A stretch of 64,000 bases of DNA, from positions 1 through 64,000 of the forward strand of contig JAVDPC010000031.1 of assembly GCA_031296915.1 (NCBI GenBank), given 5' to 3'. The notes under the pieces were generated by a model that was not told where the DNA came from, made no database searches, and worked only from the letters and a program-made list of their open reading frames with translations. Made by a program: the position numbers and the translations under genes. This stretch comes from Cerasicoccus frondis (GTDB lineage: Bacteria; Verrucomicrobiota; Verrucomicrobiia; Opitutales; Cerasicoccaceae). Below, piece by piece: positions 54,768 through 62,851 of this stretch (the stretch's first letter is position 1; the number at the start of each line of letters is the position of its first letter).

Positions 54768-55619
54768 CTACACCGCACCGTCCTGGCTGGCAATCTGCGC
54801 ACCGCGTTCGCAGGCGGCGCTCAGTGAATCCGTGATCGATTTACCCGTGGTCAGCCCGTAGACGAGCGCCGCCATAAACGCATCGCCCGCGCCCACGGTG
54901 TCCTTCACTTCGACCGGGGGCGACTTGGCCGTGACAACTTCACCATCATCCCAGAAGACGCCGCCTTCGGCGCCGCGGGTCACACAAATTCTGGATGCGC
55001 CGGCGATCACCTTGAGCTTCGCGCATTGTTCGACCACGCCTTCCACCGTCTCAGCGGCGGGCGAATCCGTCAGGCGGCCCAACTCGATTTCGTTCAGCTT
55101 CACGAGGTCAGACTGAGCGGCGAGCTTGAGCGCCAGGTCAAGGTCATCGTAAGGCTCGCGCAAATTAACATCCAGACAACGCATCGGCCCCTCCACACTG
55201 AGCAAGGCCGCCAGCTGTTCGCGGTTGGGGTTCAGCCGCAGGGCGAGCGTTCCATAAACCACCGCGCTGGCCTGCGCCGCAGCGGAAAGGACATCGTGGC
55301 CCACGCAAAGCGCATCCCAGGCCACGGGCGTGGGAAATTCATAGCTCGCGTTGCCCGCCTCGCTCAGAGAGGCGATCACCGTGCCCGTCGGCAGCTCGTC
55401 ATCGCGTCGCACAAAGTCCAGCTTCACACCCCGCGCTTGGGCTCGGCGCAAGGCTTCTTCCGCCAGAAAATCGCGCCCGACGGTAGACACCAGGCGCGCA
55501 TCCGCGCCAAGCTGCGCTAAATGGCAAGCTACGTTAAACGGAGCGCCTCCCAGGAACAAGCCACGAGGCAGGCAGTCCCACAAAATTTCGCCAAAACAAA
55601 TAATACTTGGTTGAGACAC
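54768..55619 (-). CDS. PfkB-family sugar kinase (fructokinase-like)
   Basis: This 283-residue ribokinase-fold kinase has ICFGEILWDCLPRG at the N-terminus, FLGGAPFNVACHLAQLG (sugar-binding GG), and DTVGAGDAFMAAL (about 240-252), the PfkB signature with the catalytic Asp. The order and GEILWD/GGAPFN pattern resemble fructokinases. It phosphorylates a sugar with ATP in the cytoplasm; the precise sugar is inferred only. It is divergent from the methyltransferase gene. Confidence 0.9.
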   Translation of the reverse strand: MSQPSIICFGEILWDCLPRGLFLGGAPFNVACHLAQLGADARLVSTVGRDFLAEEALRRAQARGVKLDFVRRDDELPTGTVIASLSEAGNASYEFPTPVAWDALCVGHDVLSAAAQASAVVYGTLALRLNPNREQLAALLSVEGPMRCLDVNLREPYDDLDLALKLAAQSDLVKLNEIELGRLTDSPAAETVEGVVEQCAKLKVIAGASRICVTRGAEGGVFWDDGEVVTAKSPPVEVKDTVGAGDAFMAALVYGLTTGKSITDSLSAACERGAQIASQDGAV

Positions 55620-55750
55620 AGTAAAGATTCAGTCGTTGTTTAAGTCGGGTTTCAGTAGATTTTACCACTATAGTCGGGCAGTCCGAAAAGGCAAAAGAAA
55701 CTGTCGCTTCCGTTCTTGGCGGATGCAAAAATTTCCCTACTGTTGCGCGT

Positions 55751-56518
55751 ATGAGTGTCTACGAGACCGAGCCCCTGCTTGCCCAATATTTGCTGCTTCA
55801 CTATGGCGACGCCAACGAAGTATTGCCCTACGCCTTTGGCCCCCAAAGCGCATTGGAGTTCCCCCGCCGCTGCGTGGAAGACCTCGTGGCGCGCATTGAT
55901 GTGCCGCCCGGCGCCCGCGCACTCGATGTCGGCTGCTCGGTTGGCCGCGCCAGCTTCGAGCTCGCCCGCGTGTGCGAGGAAGTCATCGGCGTCGATTTCT
56001 CGGAAAGCTTTGTCAACGCCGCGCTTACTTTGCGGGACAAAGCTCAGCTCGATTACGAACGCCCGCACGAGGGCGACATCACCCTGCGCACCACCGCCGT
56101 GGCCCCCGACCGCGTGGACCGCCACCGCATCGACTTTCGCGTGGGCGACGCCATGAACTTACCTGCCGATCTAGGCCAATTCGATGTCCTCATGGCGTGT
56201 AATTTGATCTGCCGCCTCCCCGACCCGATGAAGTTCCTCGACCGCGCAAAGCAGCTCGTCAAGCCCGGTGGCCAGTTGGTCATCACCACGCCTTTCAGCT
56301 GGCTCGAAGACTACACGCCCAGGGAAAACTGGCTCGGCGGCCTCCCCGATAAATCCGACTCCTTCCTCGGCCTGCGCAGCGCCCTTAGCGCGGACTTCAA
56401 GCACGAACTCACCCAGGACATGCCCATGCTGATCAAGGAACATGCTCGCAAGTATCAGTGGACCGTCGTTCAAGGCACACGTTGGCGGCGCAAAGCCAGC
56501 GTCCCGCTGGACCGATAG
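55751..56518 (+). CDS. Putative 4-mercaptohistidine N1-methyltransferase (OvoA C-terminal type)
   Basis: This 255-residue SAM-dependent methyltransferase has the glycine-rich loop LDVGCSVGRASFELAR (about 59-74) and IGVDFSESFV. The opening YETEPLLAQYLLLHYGDANEVLPYAFGP matches what I know of the OvoA C-terminal methyltransferase family, which methylates the thiol-histidine product in ovothiol synthesis. The N-terminal sulfoxide-synthase half of OvoA is not in this protein or elsewhere in the window. It might work with a synthase elsewhere or methylate something else. The Tex gene follows after 152 nt. Confidence 0.82.
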   Translation: MSVYETEPLLAQYLLLHYGDANEVLPYAFGPQSALEFPRRCVEDLVARIDVPPGARALDVGCSVGRASFELARVCEEVIGVDFSESFVNAALTLRDKAQLDYERPHEGDITLRTTAVAPDRVDRHRIDFRVGDAMNLPADLGQFDVLMACNLICRLPDPMKFLDRAKQLVKPGGQLVITTPFSWLEDYTPRENWLGGLPDKSDSFLGLRSALSADFKHELTQDMPMLIKEHARKYQWTVVQGTRWRRKASVPLDR

Positions 56519-56670
56519 ATTTGCGCAATGCGCAAATGCCACTCCAACGGCGCCTTATCTGGAGACGGGGCCCCACCTTTGCCAGCGATCTGTAAAAAGC
56601 ATTCTTTACGGCTAATTTCCTTTGCCAAAACCGAACGCGATCTTTTCAGTTCTCCACTTTTTCTCGCGCT

Positions 56671-59007
56671 ATGAACGAAACCCATGTGATCTCCATTGCC
56701 CAGGAAATTAGCGTCCCCGTCATGCAAGTGGCGGCGACGGCCAAACTGCTCGACGAAGGCGCCACCGTGCCCTTTATCGCCCGCTACCGTAAGGAAGCCA
56801 CGGGGCAACTGGACGAAGTGCAGATCACCGCGATCCGCGACCGCTTGGGCGAAATGAAGGCCCTCGACGACCGCCGCGCATCCATCGTGAAGTCCCTCGA
56901 AGAGCGCAACCTGATGACCGACGACCTCAAGGCCAAGATCGACGCCGCCGAGTCCGTCGCCCGCCTGGAGGACGTTTACCAGCCCTACCGCCCCAAGCGC
57001 CGCACCCGCGCCATGATCGCGCAAGAAAAGGGCCTCGCCCCGCTGGCGGATTTCCTCTTCGAAAACCAGGGTGCCGCCGTCCACGCCGAAGCTGCGAAGT
57101 TCGTCGTCGAGAGTGAGGAAGAAGACAAATCCGTGCCCGACGCCGAAGAGGCGCTCAAGGGCGCGCGCGACATCCTCGCCGAGCGCTTCAGCGACGACAC
57201 CGAGATGCGCGTCGAGATGCGCAAAGTTTATGAGAACGACGCTATCCTCGAATCCAAGGTAATGTTTGGCAAAGAGGAGGAAGGCGCGAAATACCAGGAC
57301 TATTTTGACTTCAGCGAATCGCTCAAAACCGTGCCTTCGCACCGCATGCTGGCCATCCGTCGCGGCGCGAACGAAGGCTTCCTGTTTTTCCGCATCGTCG
57401 TGGACGAAGAGCAGGCAACCGGCCTCATGAAGCGCCGCTTCCTGACGGGCAACGGCGAGGCCGCCAAACAAGTCGAGCTCGCCATTGAAGACTCCTTCAA
57501 GCGTCTGCTCGGGCCGTCGATGGAGACCGACTCCCGCCTGTCTTCCAAGAAACGCGCCGAGGAGCAGGCCACGAAGGTCTTTGCCGAAAACTTGCGCGAG
57601 CTGCTGCTTGCTTCCCCACTCGGCCAAAAGCGCGTCATGGCGGTCGACCCCGGTTTCCGCACCGGCTGCAAAGTCGTCTGCCTCGACGCCCAGGGCGCAC
57701 TGCTGCACAACACCGTGATCTACCCAGGCATGGGCGGCTACAAGGACGAGGAGGCGAAGAACGTTGTCCTCGCAACCTGCCACCAGTTTAACATCGAAGC
57801 CATCGCGATCGGCAACGGCACCGCGAGCCGCGAGACCGAAGCGTTCATCAACAAGTGTGGTCTCCCGAAGTCCATCACCGTGGTGATGGTCAACGAGAGC
57901 GGCGCGTCGATCTACTCGGCGTCCGAAGTTGCGCGCGAAGAGTTTCCCGACCAAGACCTCACCGTGCGTGGTGCGGTGTCCATTGGCCGCCGTTTGATGG
58001 ACCCCCTGGCCGAGCTCGTAAAGCTCGATCCGAAGAGCATCGGCGTGGGCCAATACCAGCACGACGTCGACCAAATGAAGCTCAAGGACAGCCTCGACGA
58101 CGTCGTCGTCAGCTGCGTGAACGCCGTCGGCGTGGAGGTCAACACCGCCTCGAAGCAGCTGCTCAAATACGTTTCCGGCCTCAACACCCGCCTCGCCGAA
58201 AGCATCGTCGCCACGCGCAATGCCAACGGCCCCTTCCGCTCCCGCAAGGAGCTGCTCAAGGTTTCCGGCATGGGCCCGAAGAGCTACGAGCAATGCGCAG
58301 GCTTCCTCCGCATCCGCGATGGCGAGCACCCGCTCGACGGCTCCGCGGTCCACCCGGAGCGCTACACGCTGGTGGAAAAAATGGCCGCCGACGCCGGCTG
58401 CTCGGTCTCCGATCTCGTCCACAGCGACAAGCACCGCACGCGCATCCAACTGGAGAAATACGTCAGCGACGAGGTCGGCCTGCCAACGCTCAAGGACATC
58501 CAGTCCGAGCTCGCCAAGCCCGGCCGCGACCCGCGCGAAAAGTTTGAAGCGTTCAGTTTCGCCGAAGGCGTCAACACGATGGACGACCTATCCCCCGGAC
58601 TTAAGCTGCCCGGCATCGTGACCAACGTTGCGGCGTTCGGCGCGTTCGTGGACATCGGCGTGCACCAGGACGGCCTTGTCCACATCAGCGAGCTGAGCGA
58701 TGACTTCGTCAACGACCCGGCAGAGGTGGTCAAAGTCCACCAACACGTGCAAGTGACCGTGCTCGAAGTCGACGCCGCCCGTAAGCGTATTTCACTTTCG
58801 ATGAAGACCATGCGCGACGGCGCTCAACCGCACAAGCACGCCGGTCGCGGCGGCGATCAACGCGATCGCAATGACCGGGGCCATCAACGCGGCGGTCACA
58901 ATCGCGGCGGCTTCGGCGGACAGCGCGGCAATGACCGTGGCCCCCGCCGTGGCAACGACCGCCAGCGCAACCAATCCTTCGGCAATTCTCTCGGCGACCT
59001 CTTTTAA
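56671..59007 (+). CDS. tex: Tex family RNA-binding transcription accessory protein
   Basis: This 778-residue protein has all Tex parts: the N-terminal helical region (PFIARYRKEATGQLDEVQI; YQPYRPKRRTRA), a YqgF-like core (VMAVDPGFRTGCKVV near 324-338; IAIGNGTASRETEAFI), HhH motifs (SGLNTRLAESIVATRNANGPF; VSGMGPKSYEQCAGFLRI) and an S1 domain (about 645-712, GIVTNVAAFGAFVDIGVHQDGLVH). After the S1 domain a tail of about 65 residues is rich in Gly, Arg, Asn, Asp and His (RGGDQRDRNDRGHQRGGHN), an RNA-binding-like extension missing in short Tex proteins. Tex acts with RNA polymerase and nucleic acids. Confidence 0.96.
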   Translation: MNETHVISIAQEISVPVMQVAATAKLLDEGATVPFIARYRKEATGQLDEVQITAIRDRLGEMKALDDRRASIVKSLEERNLMTDDLKAKIDAAESVARLEDVYQPYRPKRRTRAMIAQEKGLAPLADFLFENQGAAVHAEAAKFVVESEEEDKSVPDAEEALKGARDILAERFSDDTEMRVEMRKVYENDAILESKVMFGKEEEGAKYQDYFDFSESLKTVPSHRMLAIRRGANEGFLFFRIVVDEEQATGLMKRRFLTGNGEAAKQVELAIEDSFKRLLGPSMETDSRLSSKKRAEEQATKVFAENLRELLLASPLGQKRVMAVDPGFRTGCKVVCLDAQGALLHNTVIYPGMGGYKDEEAKNVVLATCHQFNIEAIAIGNGTASRETEAFINKCGLPKSITVVMVNESGASIYSASEVAREEFPDQDLTVRGAVSIGRRLMDPLAELVKLDPKSIGVGQYQHDVDQMKLKDSLDDVVVSCVNAVGVEVNTASKQLLKYVSGLNTRLAESIVATRNANGPFRSRKELLKVSGMGPKSYEQCAGFLRIRDGEHPLDGSAVHPERYTLVEKMAADAGCSVSDLVHSDKHRTRIQLEKYVSDEVGLPTLKDIQSELAKPGRDPREKFEAFSFAEGVNTMDDLSPGLKLPGIVTNVAAFGAFVDIGVHQDGLVHISELSDDFVNDPAEVVKVHQHVQVTVLEVDAARKRISLSMKTMRDGAQPHKHAGRGGDQRDRNDRGHQRGGHNRGGFGGQRGNDRGPRRGNDRQRNQSFGNSLGDLF

Positions 59008-59029
59008 GCTTTGCATCGCAAAGTTTAAC

Positions 59030-59095
59030 GTAGAAGCAGCATCTTGTCACTTTACCAATCCGACTGAAACCAAAGCGGCTGGAAGTCGCTTCTAC
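59030..59095. repeat. REP-like hairpin after tex
   Basis: GTAGAAGC (59030-59037) pairs with GCTTCTAC (59088-59095), with partial inner pairing around CGACT/AGTCG. It lies between two convergent genes and just after a CTTTGC-N3-GCAAAG palindrome (59009-59023). Verrucomicrobial intergenic regions often carry GTAGAAGCGACTTCC-type repeats. Confidence 0.6.
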
Positions 59096-59114
59096 ATGGT
59101 TAACGATATCCAGT

Positions 59115-60128
59115 TCACGCTGCCGGTATATAGTCCACGCCGAGGCGGTAGCCGCGCTCTTGCAGGTCGGCTTCTATTTCCTGGCGCGCGCCTCGGGCGC
59201 CAACGTAGATCAAGACGCCCACCGGGCCCGGCGCGGGGAGTTCATCCGGTGAACGGACGGGGATGCCTTCGACTTCGCGCCCGATCTTTTTTGCGTCCAC
59301 ATCCACAAAGCTCGCCACTTTGACGCCAAGGCGGCGCAAGTGTTGCAGGCGCTTGCGAGTGGTGCGACCAGCGCCCCAGACGAAGACTTCCCGACGTGCA
59401 AAATGGTCCTTAACCCAGCGATGCAGGTAGTAAGCCTTGAGCTGGTAAAAAACGTCGACCTGATAGCGTGGATCGTTGCGGGAAAGACGAGTCGGCATGT
59501 CACGCCAATGCAGAAGAAACTCCGGGCACTTGCCCATCTGCACGCCGGCGTCAGCCCAGCGCAACCACAGCTCGTAGTCCTCCGGGAAATCGCCGTTTCT
59601 GTAGTCCCCAAACTGCTCAATCACCGAACGCCGGAAGCACACGCTCGGGTGCGCGTAGGGCGACTCCACAAAACGGTAGAGGCGGATATCCGTGGGCGTC
59701 AGCAGCGTGTTAATCCAGTCTACATAGTTGGCGTAACCGACGTGTTGATCACGGTCGCCGAGGTAGGTCACACAGCTGCCAACCACGCCGATGTCCGGAT
59801 TTTCTTCGAGGAAACGAATCTGCGTTTCGAGCCGGTGAAAGGTGGCGATATCGTCGGCGTCCATACGCACCAGGTAATGCCCTTCGGACTCCTTGATGGC
59901 GAAGTTAAGCGCATCGACAATGCCCCTGCCCGGATTCATCTTGCAACGGATGCGTGGGTCCGCCTTGGCCAGCTTGCGCGCAATATCCCCCGTGGCGTCC
60001 GTCGAGTGGTCATCCACAATAATCATCTCCCAGGCGAACATCGACTGGGCCATGATCGAACGCACGGCGAGCTCGAGGGTTTCCTCGGCATTCCTCACCG
60101 GCAGCAGCACCGATACCTGTGGCGGCAT
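59115..60128 (-). CDS. Family 2 glycosyltransferase with NAD-binding-like tail
   Basis: From ATG 60128 (MPPQVSVLLPVRNAEETLELAV) this is 337 residues. The GT-A fold is clear: VSVLLPVRNAEETL, MIIVDDHSTDATGDIA, NPGRGIVDALNFAIKES, RMDADDIATFHRLETQIRFL (DxD-like) and GDFPEDYELWLRWADAGV (ED acid). After about residue 245 a second part begins with VFVWGAGRTTRKRLQHLRRLGVKVASFVDVD, a small nucleotide-binding-like fold found at the end of some surface-polysaccharide transferases. It adds a sugar to a polysaccharide or glycolipid; the donor is unknown. No other GT is close by. Confidence 0.9.
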   Translation of the reverse strand: MPPQVSVLLPVRNAEETLELAVRSIMAQSMFAWEMIIVDDHSTDATGDIARKLAKADPRIRCKMNPGRGIVDALNFAIKESEGHYLVRMDADDIATFHRLETQIRFLEENPDIGVVGSCVTYLGDRDQHVGYANYVDWINTLLTPTDIRLYRFVESPYAHPSVCFRRSVIEQFGDYRNGDFPEDYELWLRWADAGVQMGKCPEFLLHWRDMPTRLSRNDPRYQVDVFYQLKAYYLHRWVKDHFARREVFVWGAGRTTRKRLQHLRRLGVKVASFVDVDAKKIGREVEGIPVRSPDELPAPGPVGVLIYVGARGARQEIEADLQERGYRLGVDYIPAA

Positions 60129-60182
60129 GGGGGAGACGCTAACCATTCCTCGCCAAAGCGCAAGCGAGGAGCGAGGCCTTCG

Positions 60183-60563
60183 CTACGGGCCCACGACACT
60201 GTTGACCTTGAAGGTAGGCAGAAAAAGCACACAGGCCGATAGCACGGCCAAAATCAGCATTACAGCTGAGAGCCCCCAGAAAACACCGCTATAATCCTGC
60301 TCGATCTTCGACGAAGTCGCCACGGCAAAACCGCCGATGATAGCCACAAACAATCCCGCCGTTACTGCTAAATTATACTTTAAAAACATTCCGACATCGA
60401 TCAGCAGTTGCGTTAACCTCGGCAGCTCAACGCCAAAGTCCGCGAACATCTCCGCAAAGATCGGCGCGATGTACAGCAGCCCCAAAAGCAGGATCAGGCA
60501 CAGCGAGAAGAACACCGTCGGCGCAGCAATGGAGCCCACTCCTTTAATATGTCGATCACTCAT
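60183..60563 (-). CDS. Small membrane protein with GspF-like segment
   Basis: This 126-residue protein has hydrophobic segments at about 15-33, 62-82 and 92-115. The part IAPIFAEMFADFGVELPRLTQLLIDVG closely resembles the conserved GspF/PilC pattern (P.F..MF.DFG.ELP..T..L). It is far too short for a full inner-membrane assembly protein and there are no pilus or secretion genes nearby. It may be a fragment, a spin-off of one GspF repeat, or an unrelated convergent motif. Confidence 0.6.
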   Translation of the reverse strand: MSDRHIKGVGSIAAPTVFFSLCLILLLGLLYIAPIFAEMFADFGVELPRLTQLLIDVGMFLKYNLAVTAGLFVAIIGGFAVATSSKIEQDYSGVFWGLSAVMLILAVLSACVLFLPTFKVNSVVGP

Positions 60564-60576
60564 GCTGTAACATTAA

Positions 60577-61032
60577 CTACTTTCCAGAGGCTTTGGCCAG
60601 CAATAAACGCAGCGCAAACACGAGCAGCCCCAGCGGACCGAAAAGCCAGCAGAGCGCGAGCTCCACCGGAATGCGCCATTTGCGCTTGCGCGCTTCGATG
60701 AAGATCGTTTCGCCCAGGAAGAGGTTCAGTATCTGCGCGTGCAGCCAGAGGATCAGCAACACCAGCGGGTGTGTGGCGACGGCGGCCTGGTCACTGTAGT
60801 TGAGCCCGGTTGGCGCGTCCGGCAACCCCACGGACCACAGTTGGTAATACAGATAAATCAGCCCCAGCGCAAAAATCGGCGGCGCCAGGTAAGGCGTGCA
60901 CAGGTGGCGCGTGTATGGCTTGCCCGGCAAGAAAATCATCAGCGCCCAAAACGGCGCCCCCGCCAGCGTAATGATCCAAAAGAGCCGCGTGAGCGTCTCC
61001 CCGGCAAAAAGCTCAATCATCCAGCTAGGCAT
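60577..61032 (-). CDS. ABA4-like (DUF4281) membrane protein
   Basis: From ATG 61032 (MPSWMIELFAGETLTRLFWI) this is 151 residues with four hydrophobic segments (about 9-32, 45-64, 88-105, 120-142). The pattern LFWIITLAGAPFWALMIFLPG, LGLIYLYYQLW, and HAQILNLFLGETIFIEARKRKW..., PVELALCWLFGPLGLLVFALRL matches the ABA4-like family, of which the plant member acts in carotenoid conversion. The bacterial function is unknown. Its gene ends 14 nt before the start of the next small membrane gene; the two are likely co-transcribed. Confidence 0.78.
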   Translation of the reverse strand: MPSWMIELFAGETLTRLFWIITLAGAPFWALMIFLPGKPYTRHLCTPYLAPPIFALGLIYLYYQLWSVGLPDAPTGLNYSDQAAVATHPLVLLILWLHAQILNLFLGETIFIEARKRKWRIPVELALCWLFGPLGLLVFALRLLLAKASGK

Positions 61033-61119
61033 GATGCGTGAAGAACTTTTGCAGCGGATGAACACGGATGAAACGCAGGTATTGCATTAAGCCGAAATTA
61101 TTCAGCCAGCGATGATCTT

Positions 61120-61159
61120 GGCAAAAAAATTTCCCCGCCCGGCATAAAACCGGACGGGG
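61120..61159 (-). terminator. Strong terminator of the redoxin gene
   Basis: CCCCGCCCGG (61133-61142) and CCGGACGGGG (61150-61159) form a 10-bp stem with one mismatch and a 7-nt loop. Read on the minus strand it is followed by AAATTTTTTTGCC. It lies about 75 nt past the stop of the redoxin. Confidence 0.88.
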
Positions 61160-61233
61160 ACCTCTCATCTACCCCCTGGTTATCTGGGATGCTCCCACCC
61201 CATCTAACTGGAAATTCGAAAGTTAACTATCAC

Positions 61234-61842
61234 TTAATACTTAACGCTGCAACCGTAAGGTTTGCTCTTGGGCGTGGTGATGTTCTTGCCCTCCATGGAT
61301 GCGCTCAGCGCGAGGTCCACGTAGTTGTCGGCGGTGTCCACATCGCCAGGGTTGGCGGAGCGCTTGCTGTCGATCGCGCCCATGTAGACGATTTCGCCGT
61401 CCGGGTTGATCACATACATTTGCGGCGTATTGGTCGCGCCGTATTCCTTGCCGACTTTACCGGTGTCGTCCACGAGGTAAGCGGTGCCAGACCAGCCCTT
61501 TTCCACGTTGGTTTCCTGGGCCTTGGCGGGGTCCATGTGGCCTTGCTTGCCGGGGGCGGATGAGCAGATCGACAACCACACGACGTCTTTACCGGTCCAC
61601 TCCTTCTGGAGTTCGGTCATCTTGGTGGAGCCGTCGTAAAATTTCTTCACGAAGGGGCAACCGTAGTTGGTCCATTCCAGGACAACCCATTTACCCTTGT
61701 AATCAGCCAGGCTGTGCTCGACGCCGTCAGCGCCGGGCAACGTGAAATCGGGCGCTTCCTGGCCGACATCGACCTTGGCGGAAGCCGTCAGGGCGACGGA
61801 CATAATGGAAGCGGCAATGAGGATATTGCGGAGTGTTTTCAT
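61234..61842 (-). CDS. Secreted thioredoxin-fold redoxin
   Basis: This 202-residue protein has a signal peptide (1-22, ending TASA), then an AhpC/TSA-type redoxin: VGQEAPDFTLPGADGVEHSLADYKGKWVVLEWTNYGCPFVKKFY. The active-site Cys is Cys62 in GCPF, a single-Cys pattern rather than CxxC, so it is more like a peroxiredoxin or TlpA-like redox protein with a distant partner Cys (a second Cys lies near residue 93, SICSSAPG, and near 198, YGCSVKY). NTPQMYVINPDGEIVY is the cis-Pro region. It probably handles periplasmic oxidants or thiols. It has its own terminator and is divergent from cysE. Confidence 0.9.
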   Translation of the reverse strand: MKTLRNILIAASIMSVALTASAKVDVGQEAPDFTLPGADGVEHSLADYKGKWVVLEWTNYGCPFVKKFYDGSTKMTELQKEWTGKDVVWLSICSSAPGKQGHMDPAKAQETNVEKGWSGTAYLVDDTGKVGKEYGATNTPQMYVINPDGEIVYMGAIDSKRSANPGDVDTADNYVDLALSASMEGKNITTPKSKPYGCSVKY

Positions 61843-61971
61843 AGCGATTGAAGCGTGTGTTCTGGTTTTACGACCTCACCAGGCCGGTTTTGTTCAAAGT
61901 ATTAAGGTGTCGGCGGAATGAAAATCGTCAAATAACTTGCGCCGATTTGCGGTTCGGGCAAAGTACATCGC

Positions 61972-62757
61972 ATGCAGGCAGAGGAACTATGGCAGGAATT
62001 AAGGCAAGAGGCGGAAAATATCGCCAGGCGCGAGCCTGCGCTTTCGGGCCTGATGAACGAGGTCATCCTGCTGCGCCACAGCCTGCAGGAGGCGCTGAGT
62101 GTGCGCCTGTCGCGCAAGCTGGCCTACCACGCCACGCCGGAAGGCTACCTGAAGGAGGTCTTCATGGAGTCCTTCGACCACGACCCGACGCTGATCAAGC
62201 GCGTGGTCAACGACATCCAGGCCGTCAGTGAGCGCGACCCGGCCTGCCCCAATGCGCTTTACCCGGTGCTGTATTTCAAGGGCTTTCAGGCGCTGACGTG
62301 CTACCGCATCGCGCATCACTTGCTTTTGAGCAATCGGGAAGACCTCGCGTTCTATTTACAAAGCCTGATCAGTGAAGTGTTCGCGGTGGACATCCACCCC
62401 GCCGCGCGCATTGGCTCGGGCATCCTGCTCGACCACGCCACGAGCTTTGTCGCGGGCGAAACCGCCGTCATCGAAGACGACGTGTCCATCCTGCATGAAG
62501 TGACGCTCGGTGGCACCGGCAAGGACAAGGGCGACCGCCACCCCAAAGTGCGCCATGGCGTGCTCATTGGCGCGGGCGCCAAACTGTTGGGCAACATCGA
62601 GATCGGCGAATGCGCGAAGATCGGCGCCGGCTCGGTCGTCGTCAACGACATCCCGCCGCACAGCACGGCGGTTGGCGTGCCCGCGCGCGTCGTCGGCGTC
62701 GCCGCCGAAGATGAGCCCTGCCGCATGATGAACCACCGCTTCAGCAACGCGGATTAG
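61972..62757 (+). CDS. cysE: Serine O-acetyltransferase
   Basis: This 261-residue enzyme makes O-acetyl-serine for cysteine synthesis. The N-terminal helical part (VFMESFDHDPTLIKRVVNDIQAVSERDPAC; FKGFQALTCYRIAHHLL) has the CysE-typical Asp/His pair, and the C-terminal left-handed beta-helix carries hexapeptide repeats (VDIHPAARIGSGILLDHATSFVAGETAVIEDDVSILHEVTLGGTG). KDKGDRHPKV and GVLIGAGAKLLGNIEIGE are typical. The length is normal. It is divergent from the redoxin gene, which is also sulfur/thiol-related, though a link is only inference. Confidence 0.96.
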   Translation: MQAEELWQELRQEAENIARREPALSGLMNEVILLRHSLQEALSVRLSRKLAYHATPEGYLKEVFMESFDHDPTLIKRVVNDIQAVSERDPACPNALYPVLYFKGFQALTCYRIAHHLLLSNREDLAFYLQSLISEVFAVDIHPAARIGSGILLDHATSFVAGETAVIEDDVSILHEVTLGGTGKDKGDRHPKVRHGVLIGAGAKLLGNIEIGECAKIGAGSVVVNDIPPHSTAVGVPARVVGVAAEDEPCRMMNHRFSNAD

Positions 62758-62851
62758 GCAGCGTCAGCCAAGTCGATTAGACAATTAAAAGGTGGAGCCC
62801 GATGTCTCCATCGGGCAAGAGTTTGCCTCGCAGCCACCACGCGAATACGGC

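Noticed and set aside
56470..58449. Long open frame (659 codons) on the minus strand
   Set aside because: Antisense to tex; composition (Val/Leu/Gly/Ala/His-rich without motifs) is that of a shadow frame.
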